Positions 1-9,058 of a stretch of 64,000 bases of DNA are shown here, in pieces. Each line of letters opens with the position of its first letter. Position 1 is the stretch's first letter. The DNA comes from an uncultured Clostridia bacterium (GTDB taxonomy: Bacteria > Bacillota > Clostridia > UMGS1810). The stretch is from positions 1-64,000 of the forward strand of contig CAKSPF010000010.1 in NCBI GenBank assembly GCA_934481345.1, given 5' to 3'. Both the position numbers and the translations under genes were made by a program. The notes below the pieces were generated by a model. That model saw only the letters and a list, made by a program, of their open reading frames with translations, made no database searches and was not told where the DNA came from.

Positions 1-170
1 AAAAGTTGGTAGTGCAGCGGAGGCGTTATGCGTGCGTTTACAAGCGCATAGCCGAAACAAACGTGACTTTTCACGGAAAAGGAGGAATGACGGAGCGTAT
101 GACTGATTTTTTTACATAAAAAAATCGGAATGGAGCATAGTCCATTCCGACGTGGTGCGAGTAATGGGAC
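1..170. repeat. 170-bp direct repeat, copy 1 (tRNA-Leu 3' end, terminator and flank)
   Basis: This stretch matches 379-548 base for base at a constant offset of 378, with only two substitutions and no indel. Its right end contains the last 18 bases of the tRNA-Leu gene (153-170, including the CCA complement) and a copy of the tRNA terminator hairpin (about 118-150). The similarity stops abruptly inside the T-arm, so this copy carries no complete tRNA. The left end runs off the window, so the repeat may be longer. Confidence 0.9.
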
Positions 171-378
171 AAATGCGCTTCGCGCCTTTCCTGCTTGCCG
201 ACCCAAAGGCACAGCCTTTCGGTACCCGGCTGCACAACAAAAAGCTAAAAAACTTGCCACCGGCAACTTTTTTCATACGCTTTTTGCCCTCTTAGGGTTC
301 AAGTCCCTTTTATTATATGCAAAAAAAGTGAGGTTCAAAAATGAACCTCTTTAATGGTATATGCCGCAGGCAACCGTG
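171..378. other. Spacer between repeat copies, no gene
   Basis: I see no credible gene here; the open frames across it lack ribosome binding sites and read through repeat DNA. It holds a T-arm-like string (GGGTTCAAGTCCC near 297) without the rest of a tRNA, and a minus-strand terminator listed separately. It may be what remains between two duplicated or recombined ends. Confidence 0.5.
322..349 (-). terminator. Intrinsic terminator-like hairpin
   Basis: On the minus strand GAGGTTCA and TGAACCTC pair perfectly around a T4 loop (330-349 on the plus strand), followed after two bases by seven T. It lies downstream of the tRNA-Leu and repeat copy 2, so it could act as a second stop for that transcript or be left over from a lost gene. 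Confidence 0.6.
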
Positions 379-548
379 AAAAGTTGGTAGTGCAGCGGAG
401 GCGTTATGCGTGCGTTTACAAGCGCATAGCCGAAACAAACGTGACTTTTCACGGATAAGGAGGAATGACGGAGCGTATGACTGATTTTTTTGCATAAAAA
501 AATCGGAATGGAGCATAGTCCATTCCGACGTGGTGCGAGTAATGGGAC
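379..548. repeat. 170-bp direct repeat, copy 2, overlapping tRNA-Leu
   Basis: Second copy of the repeat at 1-170, overlapping the 3' 18 bases of the intact tRNA-Leu. An inverted repeat, CCGTGAAAAGT at 374-384 against ACTTTTCACGG at 444-454, encloses a shorter stem (TATGCG/CGCATA). The part downstream of the terminator could therefore fold into a branched structure of about 80 nt. Confidence 0.9.
496..528 (-). terminator. tRNA-Leu intrinsic terminator
   Basis: A perfect 10-bp stem (TCGGAATGGA/TCCATTCCGA) with a 6-nt loop starts two bases after the tRNA CCA end on the minus strand and is followed by seven T. Confidence 0.9.
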
Positions 549-614
549 TTGAACCCATACGTCATAAACACACGCCCCTCAAACGTGCCTGTCTGCCAAT
601 TCCAGCATACTCGC
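531..614 (-). tRNA. tRNA-Leu (anticodon GAG)
   Basis: The 84-nt minus-strand sequence folds as a tRNA with acceptor GCGAGTA pairing with TACTCGC, a discriminator A and an encoded CCA. The anticodon stem CACGT/GCGTG encloses the loop TTGAGGG, which puts GAG at positions 34-36. The long variable arm is typical of leucine tRNAs, and the T-loop is TTCAAGT. The tRNA is monocistronic, with its own promoter and terminator. Its 3' end is duplicated at 153-170. Confidence 0.95.
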
Positions 615-629
615 GTTTCAACAGTGACT

Positions 630-658
630 ATTATAACATAATAGCCACCTGATGTCAA
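630..658 (-). promoter_or_regulatory. Consensus sigma-A promoter for tRNA-Leu
   Basis: On the minus strand there is TTGACA (653-658), a 17-bp spacer and TATAAT (630-635), all at consensus. The predicted start is a few bases before the tRNA 5' end at 614. Confidence 0.9.
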
Positions 659-707
659 CGATAAATTTAAAAAAATTTCAATTTTTTTCAAATTTATTTT
701 TTAATTT

Positions 708-1199
708 TTATTTTTTGGATACGCTGTCTACCGTACTTGTAGTCTTAAACCTCTTGTTGCTTATAACAATCGTCGAATGAGGCGAAATCTGCCTTATTCC
801 CTCCGCAAAATATCCCTTGTCGTCTATTGTGCCTTTAGTGGACAGTGTCACAAATACGTCATATCTCTCCGGCTTTTTGGCAACAGAGTATGTTCCGTCC
901 ACTTTCATAATATAATCCGTATCGTCCTTTTTCTCAACGGATACAATCTTACCGATATATTTACCGGTTTCGTCATCATACACATTCTCGCCCTCTATAA
1001 ACTGCTTTGCTGTGTATTCCCTCACCGAAGCAACTTTCAGGGTATATTCGATTTCGGTGTTTTTCTCCGCATTGCCGCCGTTATCCGCAGCCTTCAGCTT
1101 TATCGCCGTTACGGCAATTGCCGAAATTATTATAAGTACAACGCACAAATCAATAATATTTACTTTGCCGAACAATCTGCCTTTTTTATCTATAAACAT
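708..1199 (-). CDS. DUF4330 family membrane-anchored protein
   Basis: 163 residues. A short basic N-terminus (MFIDKKGRLFGKVNIIDL) leads into one hydrophobic segment at about residues 15-33, and the rest is predicted to be extracytoplasmic and beta-rich. The KGRLFGKxNIIDL opening is characteristic of DUF4330 proteins, whose function is not known. ATG at 1199 is preceded by GGGAGG at good spacing. It is the last gene of a minus-strand envelope group (murJ, ligase, GT4, two DUF4330) and lies just downstream of a paralogue, so a role in surface polysaccharide assembly is inferred from context only. Confidence 0.75.
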   Translation of the reverse strand: MFIDKKGRLFGKVNIIDLCVVLIIISAIAVTAIKLKAADNGGNAEKNTEIEYTLKVASVREYTAKQFIEGENVYDDETGKYIGKIVSVEKKDDTDYIMKVDGTYSVAKKPERYDVFVTLSTKGTIDDKGYFAEGIRQISPHSTIVISNKRFKTTSTVDSVSKK

Positions 1200-1231
1200 C
1201 TGTACATACCTCCCTTATGGGTTTAATTTTA

Positions 1232-1717
1232 CTAATCAGCATTTATGTCTACCACATAGCCCTCGCCGGAATAATTTTTGCTTCTGATATATATTTCGTT
1301 TCCGACTCTTACCTCCTGGCTTGCAAACATAATTTTGCTGTCGGTATATGTGGTAGGTATTCCGGTAATCGTAATATAATAGTTATATCTGTCCTCAACC
1401 TCTGCCTTTACATATTCTCCGCTCTCGGCATTCGGATTTATTTCTACGCATTTCTCCCATTTAACATCCGTTACCTTGCCGTAATATCCGCCCTTTATTG
1501 CGTCGGATATATCGTCACCGGGCTTTATCTGCTCGCGGTAGCTTTCGCCCTTGCGCCTTAATTCCACAACATAGCTTATCTCGGATACATTGCTGCTCTT
1601 TTCCGACGTCTTTAAAAAATACTTATATCCGACTGCGGCAGCTCCCAGAACCAGGACAATTATTATCACGTCCAGAAAATTAAATTTTGGCTTTGCACTG
1701 TTATTTTTCTTATTCAC
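1232..1717 (-). CDS. DUF4330 family membrane-anchored protein (paralogue)
   Basis: 161 residues. The basic start (MNKKNNSAKPKFNFLDVI) is followed by one transmembrane segment at about residues 14-31 and an exported domain of about 125 residues. The order of segments matches the neighbouring DUF4330 protein, which suggests an old tandem duplication. A GTG start at 1717 follows GGAGTGAC. It begins only 7 bp after the glycosyltransferase stop, so the two are almost certainly co-transcribed. Function unknown; cell-surface polysaccharide work is inferred from the operon. Confidence 0.7.
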   Translation of the reverse strand: MNKKNNSAKPKFNFLDVIIIVLVLGAAAVGYKYFLKTSEKSSNVSEISYVVELRRKGESYREQIKPGDDISDAIKGGYYGKVTDVKWEKCVEINPNAESGEYVKAEVEDRYNYYITITGIPTTYTDSKIMFASQEVRVGNEIYIRSKNYSGEGYVVDINAD

Positions 1718-1723
1718 AATTCG

Positions 1724-2839
1724 TCACTCCTTCTCAGCTAATTCAAAGTAAAGCTTTTCGGTTTTATGCGTCATTATTTCCGCCCTGAAACGCTCCTCAA
1801 AAATCCGTTTGCAGTTTTCCTTTATTTTTTCCACATTTTCTTTGTCGGTAAGAAGTTTCAGCTTTTCATACATGATTTCTGAATTTTTTACCGGGAAAAT
1901 ATATCCGTTTACACCGTCGTCTATAACCCCCGGATTACCTCCGAAATCGCTTACAACCGCCGGTATGCCGAGGCTCATTCCCTCCAGCAGTGCAAGACTC
2001 GTGGCTTCCGTCCCGTAAGAAGCGTTGACGCTTACATCCAGAATATTCATAAACCCTGTAACGTCCTGAATAAAGCCTGCCATTATAACCGAGCTCTCAA
2101 TACCGAGTTTTTGGATTTTGCGGCGAATTTCACTCTCATAGTCACCCGTTCCGGCAATTATCAGCTTTGCATTAATTCCGTCATCGACAAGCCGTTTAAG
2201 AGCCTCCAGTATATATATGTGCCCTTTTACTTCATTTAACCGTGCCGCTATTCCGAGTACGAAATCATTATCTTTTAGTCCGTAGTCCGAACGCACCTGT
2301 TCTTTTTCCGAATCGGTCATTGCGTTAAGCGGTTCGACGCCGTTTTGAATGACGGTAATTTTCTTGGGATTTACACCTGTTTTTACCAGATTATCTTTTG
2401 CGGCGTCAGCCACGGCTATTATTCTGTCGGCCGTTATATTGTTTACAAATCCGTTTATCATCTTTCCGATACCTTTTGATATAGCCGTAGACGGTTCAAA
2501 CACGCTGTGACGTGTATAGATGATTTTTCCGCCTCCGTAAAGGCGCGCAGCTATCCTTGCAGACATTGCTGCATGGCAGTGTATTATATCCGGTTTTAGA
2601 TGTCTGAATAATTTAGCAAGCTTTCCTATACAGCTCAAATCCAGCGATTTATCCGCCAGCCCGTCAATCTCAATCAGCTTGCCTCCCAGTTTTTCTATTT
2701 CGGGTTTAAGCAGACTGTTTTTCGGTATGACTATTGTCAAATCAATTTTATCCTTTGAATAGTATTTAAGAAATGTAAGCACACATTTTCCGGCACCGCC
2801 GATGTTCGTGTCGCTGATTACATTTACTGCCTTAATCAT
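1724..2839 (-). CDS. Glycosyltransferase family 4 protein
   Basis: 371 residues with the GT-B layout. The N-terminal acceptor half starts VISDTNIGGAGKCVL. The C-terminal nucleotide-sugar half carries the GT4 motif E-x7-E as EATSLALLEGMSLGIP, followed by DFGGNPGVIDDGVNGYIFP. It probably transfers a sugar from a nucleotide donor to a lipid-linked or polysaccharide acceptor on the cytoplasmic face; the sugar cannot be told. Its start overlaps the end of the upstream O-antigen-ligase-like gene by 8 bases, so translation is likely coupled. The operon points to exopolysaccharide or teichoic-type surface glycan synthesis. Confidence 0.88.
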   Translation of the reverse strand: MIKAVNVISDTNIGGAGKCVLTFLKYYSKDKIDLTIVIPKNSLLKPEIEKLGGKLIEIDGLADKSLDLSCIGKLAKLFRHLKPDIIHCHAAMSARIAARLYGGGKIIYTRHSVFEPSTAISKGIGKMINGFVNNITADRIIAVADAAKDNLVKTGVNPKKITVIQNGVEPLNAMTDSEKEQVRSDYGLKDNDFVLGIAARLNEVKGHIYILEALKRLVDDGINAKLIIAGTGDYESEIRRKIQKLGIESSVIMAGFIQDVTGFMNILDVSVNASYGTEATSLALLEGMSLGIPAVVSDFGGNPGVIDDGVNGYIFPVKNSEIMYEKLKLLTDKENVEKIKENCKRIFEERFRAEIMTHKTEKLYFELAEKE

Positions 2840-4718
2840 TCGCTTTCACCCCTTTGGAAGTATTAACCGCTGCCGCCGTAAGCGCCAGAACTGCAAAGAA
2901 CATGAAGAAAACTCTGTAATTGTACCAGACGTTGTCAAACATTCCCTGTACGAGATAGCCGAAGACTCCGGCGGCAAGTGCGGTTATCACAGCCTTCGGA
3001 ACTGCTCTTTTAAGTTTGGTGATTTTCGTTATTACCATTCGGTAATATGCAAAAATCAATATCAGAAATACAATCAGCCCGGAAATACCGTTTTCGGTAA
3101 TAAGCTGCAAATACAGATTGTGCGAATGAGGCGCAACAATTCCGGCATATGAATAATGCGGATATATCATATTGAATGCGTCACTGCCGAGACCTATTCC
3201 GCACAGCCAGTAATCCCTAAGCATAGCTATCGTTCCCATCCATATATACACTCTGTACGAGGTAGACGTATCGGCTGTATCTCCGATACTGGTAAAACGC
3301 GAGATTACGCTCGGCGCAAGCACAAGCGGCGCCATACAGACGGCAATAACGCCCAGCCATACAAAACGCGTATCATAAAACATTATAAACATAAATATCG
3401 CGGCAATAAGTCCGATCCAGTTTCCGCGTGAATATGTGTATATCATGCAGATGCTCATTGCGGCTGTAAGCGCAAGGTGTCCGAGTTTGGAAAAACCTCC
3501 CTTGACAGACAAAAACAATCCGACTCCGAGCGGTATAAGCAAAAGCAGATATTCTCCCAGTACATTCGGGTTATCGAAGGTGGAAACCACCCTTGTGGCA
3601 ATATCCTCAAACATATCGGTATCTGTCCATGTCTTGCCCTCGGCAAATCCGAATATGTGCTGATGTATACCGTATCCCGAAACTCCGAGAGCGGCAATGA
3701 GCATAAGCACTGCCGCGGTAACCGCACATTTAAAGTCGGTTACGGTGTTTGTGATACAGTAGAAGCTGCATATAAATACAAAGTAAACCAGATAAACCTT
3801 TACACTGCTTGCTCTCGCATAGCTTGTAAGAGTTGATATAAGCATTACCGCAAGAAGTGCCGCCAGGGGAAAATCAAGCGGAGTGCGTACAAATCTGAAA
3901 TCATCATCCGTCAGCGCCTTTATCAAAATCGAAAGCAGCGTGAGAAGAATTATTCCCACAATTGCCATGGTGGGCGAATACGGGAAAATTACAAGAGCCG
4001 TATATGTGCCGAGTCTGAAATCGTATAAAACAGCGCACACAAAAAGGAAGCCTGCCAATGCCGCCGTCCCGTATACAACGCCGAGCTTAAAGCACAAAAA
4101 TCCGTCGGCAATTCCGAAAAGTCCGAAAACGGCTCCCGAAAGTGCAGATACGGGTATTACGTCTTTTTCGGGCGAATCGTCAATCTGAATAAATCCGAAA
4201 AATATTTTTTTCAGTATACTGCCCTTAAAAATACACCTTACAGACAGGTTTACTGCAATAATCAAAGCAGAAAAGACAATAATTCCGACACATACACCGG
4301 TATAAAAAGCGGCAAAACCTCCGCTGATTATCCTCAGCAAAAAATAAACCAAACTTGCCGAAACAGCAAAAATACCGTAATGTGCAGTGCTTATATCAAA
4401 AAAGCCGTAAAAATACCACCTTGCGCCGCTGATAACAGCGCTTTTATCCATAGCCTCCGCAAAAAATCCGAATAGCTTCTTTACAGCTTTGCATACTGTT
4501 TTAACAGCTCTGAACACTGCGCTCTGATCTCTGTATTTTTGTTTCGGAGAAGCTCCCATAAACCAATTCACTATAAAGCTGTTTTTGATTACAGCCTGCC
4601 ATATTTTATTTACGAAACGGCCTGCTTTGCCCAGAATGCTGTTGTCAAACCAAGCCGGGAATGAGCTGATTATACTTGATATAAATGTAAGTATAATTCC
4701 TCTATTCATTTTTTGCAC
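2832..4718 (-). CDS. O-antigen ligase / polysaccharide polymerase-like membrane protein
   Basis: 628 residues, with about a dozen hydrophobic segments and a soluble loop. The C-terminal half has the Wzy_C/WaaL pattern: YTYSRGNWIGL, then a periplasmic-side loop ending HSHNLYLQLITENG. The histidine in HSHN is typical of this family, which ligates or polymerises undecaprenyl-linked glycans outside the membrane. The first 200 residues are an extra, less conserved membrane region. It overlaps murJ by 17 bases at its start and the GT4 gene by 8 at its end. In a Gram-positive, an exopolysaccharide polymerase or wall-glycan ligase is likelier than LPS ligase. Confidence 0.82.
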   Translation of the reverse strand: MQKMNRGIILTFISSIISSFPAWFDNSILGKAGRFVNKIWQAVIKNSFIVNWFMGASPKQKYRDQSAVFRAVKTVCKAVKKLFGFFAEAMDKSAVISGARWYFYGFFDISTAHYGIFAVSASLVYFLLRIISGGFAAFYTGVCVGIIVFSALIIAVNLSVRCIFKGSILKKIFFGFIQIDDSPEKDVIPVSALSGAVFGLFGIADGFLCFKLGVVYGTAALAGFLFVCAVLYDFRLGTYTALVIFPYSPTMAIVGIILLTLLSILIKALTDDDFRFVRTPLDFPLAALLAVMLISTLTSYARASSVKVYLVYFVFICSFYCITNTVTDFKCAVTAAVLMLIAALGVSGYGIHQHIFGFAEGKTWTDTDMFEDIATRVVSTFDNPNVLGEYLLLLIPLGVGLFLSVKGGFSKLGHLALTAAMSICMIYTYSRGNWIGLIAAIFMFIMFYDTRFVWLGVIAVCMAPLVLAPSVISRFTSIGDTADTSTSYRVYIWMGTIAMLRDYWLCGIGLGSDAFNMIYPHYSYAGIVAPHSHNLYLQLITENGISGLIVFLILIFAYYRMVITKITKLKRAVPKAVITALAAGVFGYLVQGMFDNVWYNYRVFFMFFAVLALTAAAVNTSKGVKAND

Positions 4719-6267
4719 CTCCTTTGATTTTACCGAGCACCGAATTTAATATATCCGTAAGCTCCCTCACCTTAAAGGCAACGCAGCATATGAAATAAAC
4801 TGCCGCTCCTGCCGCCGCGGGAACAAATACCTCCAAAAGCTTTGAATTGCCTTCAACAAGCCTGCCGCAGGCATAAGCGCAAACTCCCATTATGACGGTC
4901 GAAACCGCAATTTTTACAAAGAGTATCAGAAGCTCACCGTTTAAAATATCCTTTGTTTCTCTGTGCAAAAGTATAAGCATTGCCCCGCCCATGAGATTTG
5001 CCGCCGCCGACGCGGAAAATGCAAGCGCCCAGTGCTGCTGACCGAAAAGGCATACAAGTATTATACTTAGCAATATATTTACAGATATTCCCGTAACAGA
5101 CACAATCATTGGAGTTTTTCCGTTTCTCATGGAGTAAAACGCTTTGTTGCATATCTCCTGAATACCGTAGCCGAGCATACCGAGCGAGTAGTAAAACAAA
5201 GCCGTAGAGGTAAGGTCTGTAGAGTGCGAGTCAAACATTCCCCTCTCATAAAAAAGCCGTATTATAGGCTTGTTCAAAATCAAAAAGCCCGCCATGACAG
5301 GCATAATGATTATTACAACGTATTTTACCGCAAGGCGGACAATATCCGAAAATTCCTTTGAATTGCCTGTAGACTGCGCTCTGGAAAGAGAAGGGAAAAT
5401 CAGATTTGTGATAGAATAAGTAAACACACCCACAAGTATTATATAGAGCTTGTTGGCATAGTCGAGCGCGGTAACGGATCCTGTGTCGCTCAGTCCCGAC
5501 GCAAGACGTATATTTATAAGATTGTTAATCGGCTGAACCCATGTGCTTAAAATAATCGGAAGTGCCAGCACGCAAACTTTTCTGATGCCCTCATCCTTAA
5601 AGGAAAGCCTCAGGCTGTAGCGATAGCCGTTCTTCACCAGCGACGGAATCTGCACAAGCACCTGAGTGCTCCATGCAAGAAGCATGGCAACGGCAACTCC
5701 GTGCACACCGAATTTATTCTTAAACACCAAAAGATATATAATAAGAAGCCCGTTTGAAACCAAGCTTATTATTGACGGAATATAAAATTCTCCGAACGAC
5801 TGCAATATGCCGACAAAGCAATATGCAAGCCCCGTAAAAATTATTGTCGGAAAAACTATTATTAAAAGCGAAGATATAAGCCGGATTATTTCATCATCAT
5901 ATCCGCCTGCAATTATCCTTACAAGCTGATTTGAAAAAATTATTCCGACACCTGAAAGTACGGCAGTAATAAGAACAATCAGATTGACAAACATGTTTGA
6001 AAACTCTATTGCTCTTTTCTTGCCGTCTTTTGATAAATATTCATTAAAAATAGGAATAAAGGCACTGGTAACAGCCGAGCCCAAAGCTATGTCAAAAAAA
6101 AGCAAAGGTATCCGGCTTGCACTTGAAAAAGCCACTGCCTCGTTAGTATTTGTGCCGTACATTGCAGCGATAACAATATCGCGCAGCATACCGCATACTT
6201 TGGCGGACAGTGTCGCAAAGACCATGAAGCATGCGGTAAGCGCTGTGTTTTTTTTAGTAATTTTCAT
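4702..6267 (-). CDS. murJ: MurJ-type lipid II flippase
   Basis: 521 residues with 13-14 predicted membrane helices. The family features are an N-terminal TxxxxFMVFATLSAKVCGMLRD helix rich in small residues and the early AVAFSSASRIPLLFFDI segment. It also has FYSMRNGKTPMIVS in the middle. The family belongs to the MOP superfamily and moves lipid-linked peptidoglycan precursor across the membrane. Because it heads a polysaccharide group, an alternative is a flippase for another lipid-linked glycan, but the length and N-terminal motif fit MurJ best. Confidence 0.85.
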   Translation of the reverse strand: MKITKKNTALTACFMVFATLSAKVCGMLRDIVIAAMYGTNTNEAVAFSSASRIPLLFFDIALGSAVTSAFIPIFNEYLSKDGKKRAIEFSNMFVNLIVLITAVLSGVGIIFSNQLVRIIAGGYDDEIIRLISSLLIIVFPTIIFTGLAYCFVGILQSFGEFYIPSIISLVSNGLLIIYLLVFKNKFGVHGVAVAMLLAWSTQVLVQIPSLVKNGYRYSLRLSFKDEGIRKVCVLALPIILSTWVQPINNLINIRLASGLSDTGSVTALDYANKLYIILVGVFTYSITNLIFPSLSRAQSTGNSKEFSDIVRLAVKYVVIIIMPVMAGFLILNKPIIRLFYERGMFDSHSTDLTSTALFYYSLGMLGYGIQEICNKAFYSMRNGKTPMIVSVTGISVNILLSIILVCLFGQQHWALAFSASAAANLMGGAMLILLHRETKDILNGELLILFVKIAVSTVIMGVCAYACGRLVEGNSKLLEVFVPAAAGAAVYFICCVAFKVRELTDILNSVLGKIKGGAKNE

Positions 6268-6308
6268 TTAAACTGTTCCTTCAGACAGATATTTATCATA
6301 TCTGCTAA

Positions 6309-6563
6309 TCAAAGAGTTTTGAGGTAATTCTTCACAAGTATCTCAAGTATTTCGTCCGGTTCAAGCTTGCTCATAAGATTGCGGGCATTATTGTAGCTTG
6401 TAATATATGTAGGATCACCGGACATAATGTATGCTACAATCTGATTAATCGGATTATACCCTTTTACCTTAAGTGCGTCGTAAACTACCTTAAAAGTTTC
6501 TTTAACTCTGGACTCATTGTCGTTTCCTATGCTGACCTTTAAAGTTTCTTCAATATGATCCAT
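6309..6563 (-). CDS. ireB: IreB family regulatory phosphoprotein
   Basis: 84 residues, matching the family length. MDHIEETLKVSIGND, then VKETFKVVYDALKVKGYNPINQIVAYIMSGDPTYITSY, is diagnostic of IreB (UPF0297). In enterococci IreB is a substrate of the IreK Ser/Thr kinase and a negative regulator of cephalosporin resistance. The ATG at 6563 is chosen because AAAGGGTG sits six bases upstream; a longer reading frame starting 30 bases earlier lacks a site. It stands between pheT and murJ. Usual neighbours ruvX and alaS are not in the window. Confidence 0.9.
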   Translation of the reverse strand: MDHIEETLKVSIGNDNESRVKETFKVVYDALKVKGYNPINQIVAYIMSGDPTYITSYNNARNLMSKLEPDEILEILVKNYLKTL

Positions 6564-6620
6564 TAATAACACCCTTTCATAACAAAGTATCACGGCTTAA
6601 TGCCGTTGTTTATTTATTCT

Positions 6621-6663
6621 GCACCCAAACCCGGCACGGATGTGCGCCGGATTTGGCGCAGTA
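6621..6663 (-). other. Long hairpin between pheT and ireB
   Basis: Immediately after pheT the minus strand can form a roughly 14-bp imperfect stem (arms GCGCCAAATCCGGC and GCCGGGTTTGGGTGC, one bulge). There is no T-run after it, so it may be a weak terminator, an RNA-stabilising stem or a protein site. Confidence 0.5.
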
Positions 6664-6664
6664 C

Positions 6665-9037
6665 CTATCTTAACTGTGCGTTAAGTTCCTTTTCGAGCTT
6701 GGCAAGTATTTTGTTAAATACCTCTGAAATTTCCTCGTCGGTAAGCGTTCTGTCGTCTGCACGGAAGGTTACCGAGTATGCCACGCTCTTTTTGCCCTTT
6801 GGTATCTGAGCGCCTTTATATACGTCAAACAGCTTGTAGCCCTCCAGGATATTTCCGGAGCATTTCTTAATTATTTTTTCTATTTCATATACATTTATGC
6901 TGTCATCTATAAGCATTGCAATATCTCTCGACACTGCCGGATATTTCGGAAGCTGCTTATATTTTGCGTCTTCGGTGTAAAATTCATACAGGCTGTTGAA
7001 GTCAAGTTCTGCTACATAAACTCTGATATCCATACCGAAGTTTTTGGAAACGTACGGATGTATCTCGCCGAACACGCCTATAGTTCTGCCGTCCTTTTCA
7101 ATTTTTGCACATCTTCCGGGGTGGAAGGTCGTGTTGTCGGTGCAGGTAACGTATTCTGCGTCTTTTATTTTAAGTACCGAGAGCAAATCCTCGATTATGC
7201 CCTTCATATCATAGAAATCATAATCTCCGTACATACCGAGAACGACATTTTTGTGCTCATCGGGAAGCTTTTCACCTTCTACGGGAATGTATACATTGGC
7301 AAATTCATAAATCTTTGCGCTGTCATTTCTTCTTGCATAGTTGAACGACAGTGTGTTTAAAACCGACGGAAGCAGCGTGGTTCTCATTATTGAGGTATCC
7401 TCACCGAGAGGGTTGGTGATTACAACCGCTTTTTTAAGCTTTTCGTCATTTGAATTTATCATGTCAAAAAGCTTGGGTCCTATGAATGAAAATGACATTG
7501 TTTCATACATACCCTGTGCAACCAAAACAGAATGAATAATATCCTCGACCTTCTGGCTGCGTGTTTTAAGACCTTTTGTGGTTTCGCCGCGAAGTGCTGT
7601 GGATTCAATCTTATTATATCCGTAAATTCTCGCTATTTCCTCCGCAACATCTGCCTCGCGCTCTACATCCGGTCTGAATGACGGCACCCTGATATTGTTT
7701 CCGTCTATTTCAAAGTCAAGGTCTGTAAGAATTTTAACCATTTCTTCCCTTGAAATATCAGTTCCGAGGAATGCATTTATTTTTTCAGGGCGAAGCTCAA
7801 TAACCGTAGGCTTATACTCACAGTTGACTACATCTATAATACCGTCCGTAACCTTGCCCGCTCCGAGCATTTCGACAAGCTCGCATGCTCTGTTCAATGC
7901 CGGGATTACGTTGTTTACGTCAAGACCTTTTTCATATCTTGAAGAAGCCTCTGTTCTCAGTCCGAGCTTTTTGGCGGTAAGTCTTACGCTTGTGCCGTCA
8001 AATGTGGCGCTTTCAAAGAGAATTGCATTTGAAGTTTCCCTTACCTCGGAGTTTTCGCCGCCCATAACGCCTGCAACGCATACCGGCTTATGCTTGTCGC
8101 AAATCAGAAGTGCGGATTCGTCAAGCTGTCTTTCCTGACCGTCAAGAGTTGTTATCTTTTCGCCTTTTTCGGCTTTTCTTACTACGATTTCTCCGTCCTC
8201 AAGGTCCTCAAGGTTGAATGCGTGCATCGGCTGACCGTATTCAAGGAGAACATAGTTTGTAATATCAACTATATTATTTATGCTTCTTATACCGCTAAGC
8301 TGAAGTCTGTCCTTCATCCACTTAGGGCTTTCGCCTATTTTTACGTTCTTTATAACGCGTGCCGCATATCTTAAGCAATCCTTATCCTTTACCGTTACCT
8401 TGGCAATATCGTTAACATTGCCTGCGCCGCCCTTTACTTCGGGCGTTTTGATATTGAGCGGACGGCCGAAGGTTACGGCTGTTTCTCTTGCAAGTCCTAT
8501 AACGCTGAAGCAGTCGGGACGGTTTGAAGTTATTTCAAATTCGATAACATCTTCATCAAGACCGAAAACATCTTTAATATCCGTGCCGGGAGCAATCGGT
8601 TCGGGCAGTATCAGAATACCGTCGTCTGCCGCATACGGCACGTCCTCTTTGGATAATCCCAGCTCGGCATATGAGCAGAGCATACCGTTTGACGCTTCGC
8701 CTCTCAGCTTGCCCTTAGTGATGTGGACACCGCCGGGGAGATACGAATTGTGCTTTGCTACGGGAACATAATCTCCCGTTTTGATGTTCTGCGCTCCCGT
8801 TACAATCTGTGTAGGCTCTTCTTCGCCTATATCGACGGAGCATATATTGAGGTGGTCTGAGTTCTGATGCTTTTTAACGTCCAGGAGCTTGCCGACAACA
8901 ACATTTTTGATTTCATCTCCGGCATTTTCCACACCTTCAACCTTTGAACCGGACATTGTAAGCTCGTGTGCATACTCCTTTGCCGGAATATCTTTTATAT
9001 CAACATAATCATTTAACCAACTTAACGGAAATTTCAT
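6665..9037 (-). CDS. pheT: Phenylalanine--tRNA ligase beta subunit
   Basis: 790 residues, the usual full length. Domains in order: an N-terminal tRNA-binding (EMAP-like) domain at about 40-155 (VVVGKLLDVKKHQNSDHL), B3/B4 editing domain at about 210-380, B5 at about 400-475, the catalytic-like core, and a C-terminal FDX-ACB anticodon-binding domain from about 697. It forms the alpha2-beta2 enzyme with PheS, charges tRNA-Phe and edits mischarged tyrosine. It starts 21 bp after the pheS stop, so the two form one operon. Confidence 0.97.
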   Translation of the reverse strand: MKFPLSWLNDYVDIKDIPAKEYAHELTMSGSKVEGVENAGDEIKNVVVGKLLDVKKHQNSDHLNICSVDIGEEEPTQIVTGAQNIKTGDYVPVAKHNSYLPGGVHITKGKLRGEASNGMLCSYAELGLSKEDVPYAADDGILILPEPIAPGTDIKDVFGLDEDVIEFEITSNRPDCFSVIGLARETAVTFGRPLNIKTPEVKGGAGNVNDIAKVTVKDKDCLRYAARVIKNVKIGESPKWMKDRLQLSGIRSINNIVDITNYVLLEYGQPMHAFNLEDLEDGEIVVRKAEKGEKITTLDGQERQLDESALLICDKHKPVCVAGVMGGENSEVRETSNAILFESATFDGTSVRLTAKKLGLRTEASSRYEKGLDVNNVIPALNRACELVEMLGAGKVTDGIIDVVNCEYKPTVIELRPEKINAFLGTDISREEMVKILTDLDFEIDGNNIRVPSFRPDVEREADVAEEIARIYGYNKIESTALRGETTKGLKTRSQKVEDIIHSVLVAQGMYETMSFSFIGPKLFDMINSNDEKLKKAVVITNPLGEDTSIMRTTLLPSVLNTLSFNYARRNDSAKIYEFANVYIPVEGEKLPDEHKNVVLGMYGDYDFYDMKGIIEDLLSVLKIKDAEYVTCTDNTTFHPGRCAKIEKDGRTIGVFGEIHPYVSKNFGMDIRVYVAELDFNSLYEFYTEDAKYKQLPKYPAVSRDIAMLIDDSINVYEIEKIIKKCSGNILEGYKLFDVYKGAQIPKGKKSVAYSVTFRADDRTLTDEEISEVFNKILAKLEKELNAQLR

Positions 9038-9058
9038 AACTTTTGTCCTTTCAACTCA

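Noticed and set aside
297..325. A second tRNA suggested by GGGTTCAAGTCCC
   Set aside because: Only the T-arm is recognisable; no acceptor or anticodon stem can be drawn around it.
130..354. Open frames across the 5' repeat region on both strands
   Set aside because: They read through the duplicated tRNA end and terminator hairpins and lack ribosome sites.
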